Positions 63,382-64,000 of a DNA stretch of 64,000 nt are shown piece after piece. The stretch is taken from the NCBI RefSeq assembly GCF_000154445.1, contig NZ_DS499568.1; one strand, written 5' to 3'. Origin of the DNA: Intestinibacter bartlettii. GTDB lineage: Bacteria > Bacillota > Clostridia > Peptostreptococcales > Peptostreptococcaceae. Below the pieces are notes generated by a model, which saw only the letters and a program-made list of their open reading frames with translations, made no database searches and was not told the origin of the DNA. The first letter of the stretch is position 1. Each line of letters opens with the position of its first letter. Both the position numbers and the translations under genes were made by a program.

Positions 63382-64000
63382 ATGACTATTAAAGAAATTC
63401 TTATAAAATATTCTAATGACCTAGAAAATATAAGTGATACTCCGAGGTTAGACGTTGAAATGCTTCTTAAAAAAGCATTAGGAGATGTTGATTCTATGTA
63501 TATAAGAATGTATCTTGATAAAGAATTAACTGATGAACAAGAAAAATATTTTCTAGAAATGATAAAAGAAAGATTGAACGAAAGACCAATTGCCTATATT
63601 ATAGGTAATAGAGAGTTTATGGGATTAGATTTTCTTTTGTAAAAGAAGGGGGTTTTAATTCCTAGACCAGATTACTGAAACATTAGTAGAAGAAATTATA
63701 AATATAAGCAACAATAAATCAGAATTAAATATTTTAGATATAGGTACAGGTTCAGGAGCAATTACTATAAGTTTAGCGAAATATTTAAATGATGCACATG
63801 TCACATCAGCGGATATTTCTGATATTGCACTAGAAATTGCCTCTAAAAATGCTGTATCTAATGATGTTAATAAAAAAATAGATTTCATAAAATCTGATAT
63901 ATTTTCAAATATATCAAGAGAAGAAAAATTTGATATAATAGTATCTAATCCTCCTTATATAAAAAAAGAAGATATTCCTGGATTAGATAGACAAGTAAAA
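63382..64000 (+). pseudogene. prmC: Release factor glutamine methyltransferase, three indels, cut by window end
   Basis: Methylates the GGQ Gln of release factors. The N-terminal domain (about 1-85) ends IGNREFMGLDF. After that, three small indels within about 45 bp break the frame: an extra CT (or missing T) near 63633-63638, one extra G in the run 63648-63652, and one extra T at 63672-63673. With them repaired the text reads FVKEGVLIPRPDTETLVEEI. Beyond, one frame is clean: ILDIGTGSGAITISLAKYL and the catalytic SNPPYIKKEDI. The gene continues past 64000. Three lesions so close together suggest poor base calling there. Confidence 0.85.

Overview
This window is the chromosome of a low-GC, AGA/ATA-rich, endospore-forming Firmicute. 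The gene order and protein styles fit class Clostridia, most likely family Peptostreptococcaceae (relatives of Clostridioides, Paraclostridium, Romboutsia or Intestinibacter). That placement comes from gene content and order, not a database match. Sporulation genes are frequent (spmA, spmB, spoVG, spoVT, a spoVB-like flippase, yabP, yabQ, spoIIE). The order tmk-holB-ricT-yabB-rsmI ... metG-tatD ... rnmV-ksgA ... purR-spoVG-glmU-prs ... pth-mfd ... spoVT-yabM-yabN-hup-yabO-yabP-yabQ-divIC ... spoIIE is the classic origin-proximal order of Bacillus subtilis, so the window probably lies close to oriC. An rRNA operon end at the left edge fits this.

Layout. 1-1030: 3' part of a 23S rRNA gene and a 5S gene, then an AT-rich gap with DnaA-box-like sites. 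1.5-11.7 kb: a maltodextrin locus (phosphorylase, binding protein, two permeases, 4-alpha-glucanotransferase, LacI-family regulator, MsmX/MalK-type ATPase, DUF624 membrane protein), with twin palindromic operators at both main promoters. 11.9-18.4 kb: Orn/Lys/Arg decarboxylase, tmk, holB, ricT, tRNA methyltransferase, rsmI and an HD-domain protein. 18.4-20.4 kb on the minus strand: Lrp/AsnC regulator and nicotinate phosphoribosyltransferase. 20.5-25.2 kb: spmAB, a small gene behind a Spo0A box, and a Met T-box controlling metG-tatD. 25.4-27.2 kb: a sigma factor/DUF4179 pair. 27.7-32.7 kb: rnmV, ksgA, an unrecognised acidic Tyr/Glu-rich protein, a cation efflux protein and a membrane-anchored hypothetical. 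32.9-38.4 kb: murC (minus), purR, spoVG, glmU, prs. 38.7-40.5 kb: only pilT and a prepilin peptidase, apparently the remnant of a type IV pilus locus. 40.5-55.2 kb: pth, mfd, prsA-like foldase, spoVT, flippase, yabN, hup, rqcP, yabP, yabQ, divIC, ppx, spoIIE. 55.5-64 kb: an exported M3 peptidase, galU, a DUF4044-like mini-protein, glpX, rho with a long Asn-rich insertion, rpmE, a DUF1385 protein, and prmC running off the edge.

The most notable points are these: (1) a prion-like Asn-rich insertion in Rho; (2) paired operators with identical 12-bp centre spacing and identical promoter geometry upstream of glgP and malE; (3) eight small indels in five genes (glgP, malG twice, spoVG, prs, prmC three times), mostly single-base expansions of A/T/G runs, which more likely reflect sequence error than true gene loss because prs is a core gene; (4) a pilus locus reduced to pilT plus peptidase; (5) several RNA structures that touch ribosome binding sites or separate cistrons (malE-malF, the acidic-protein gene, rqcP, divIC, the exported peptidase).
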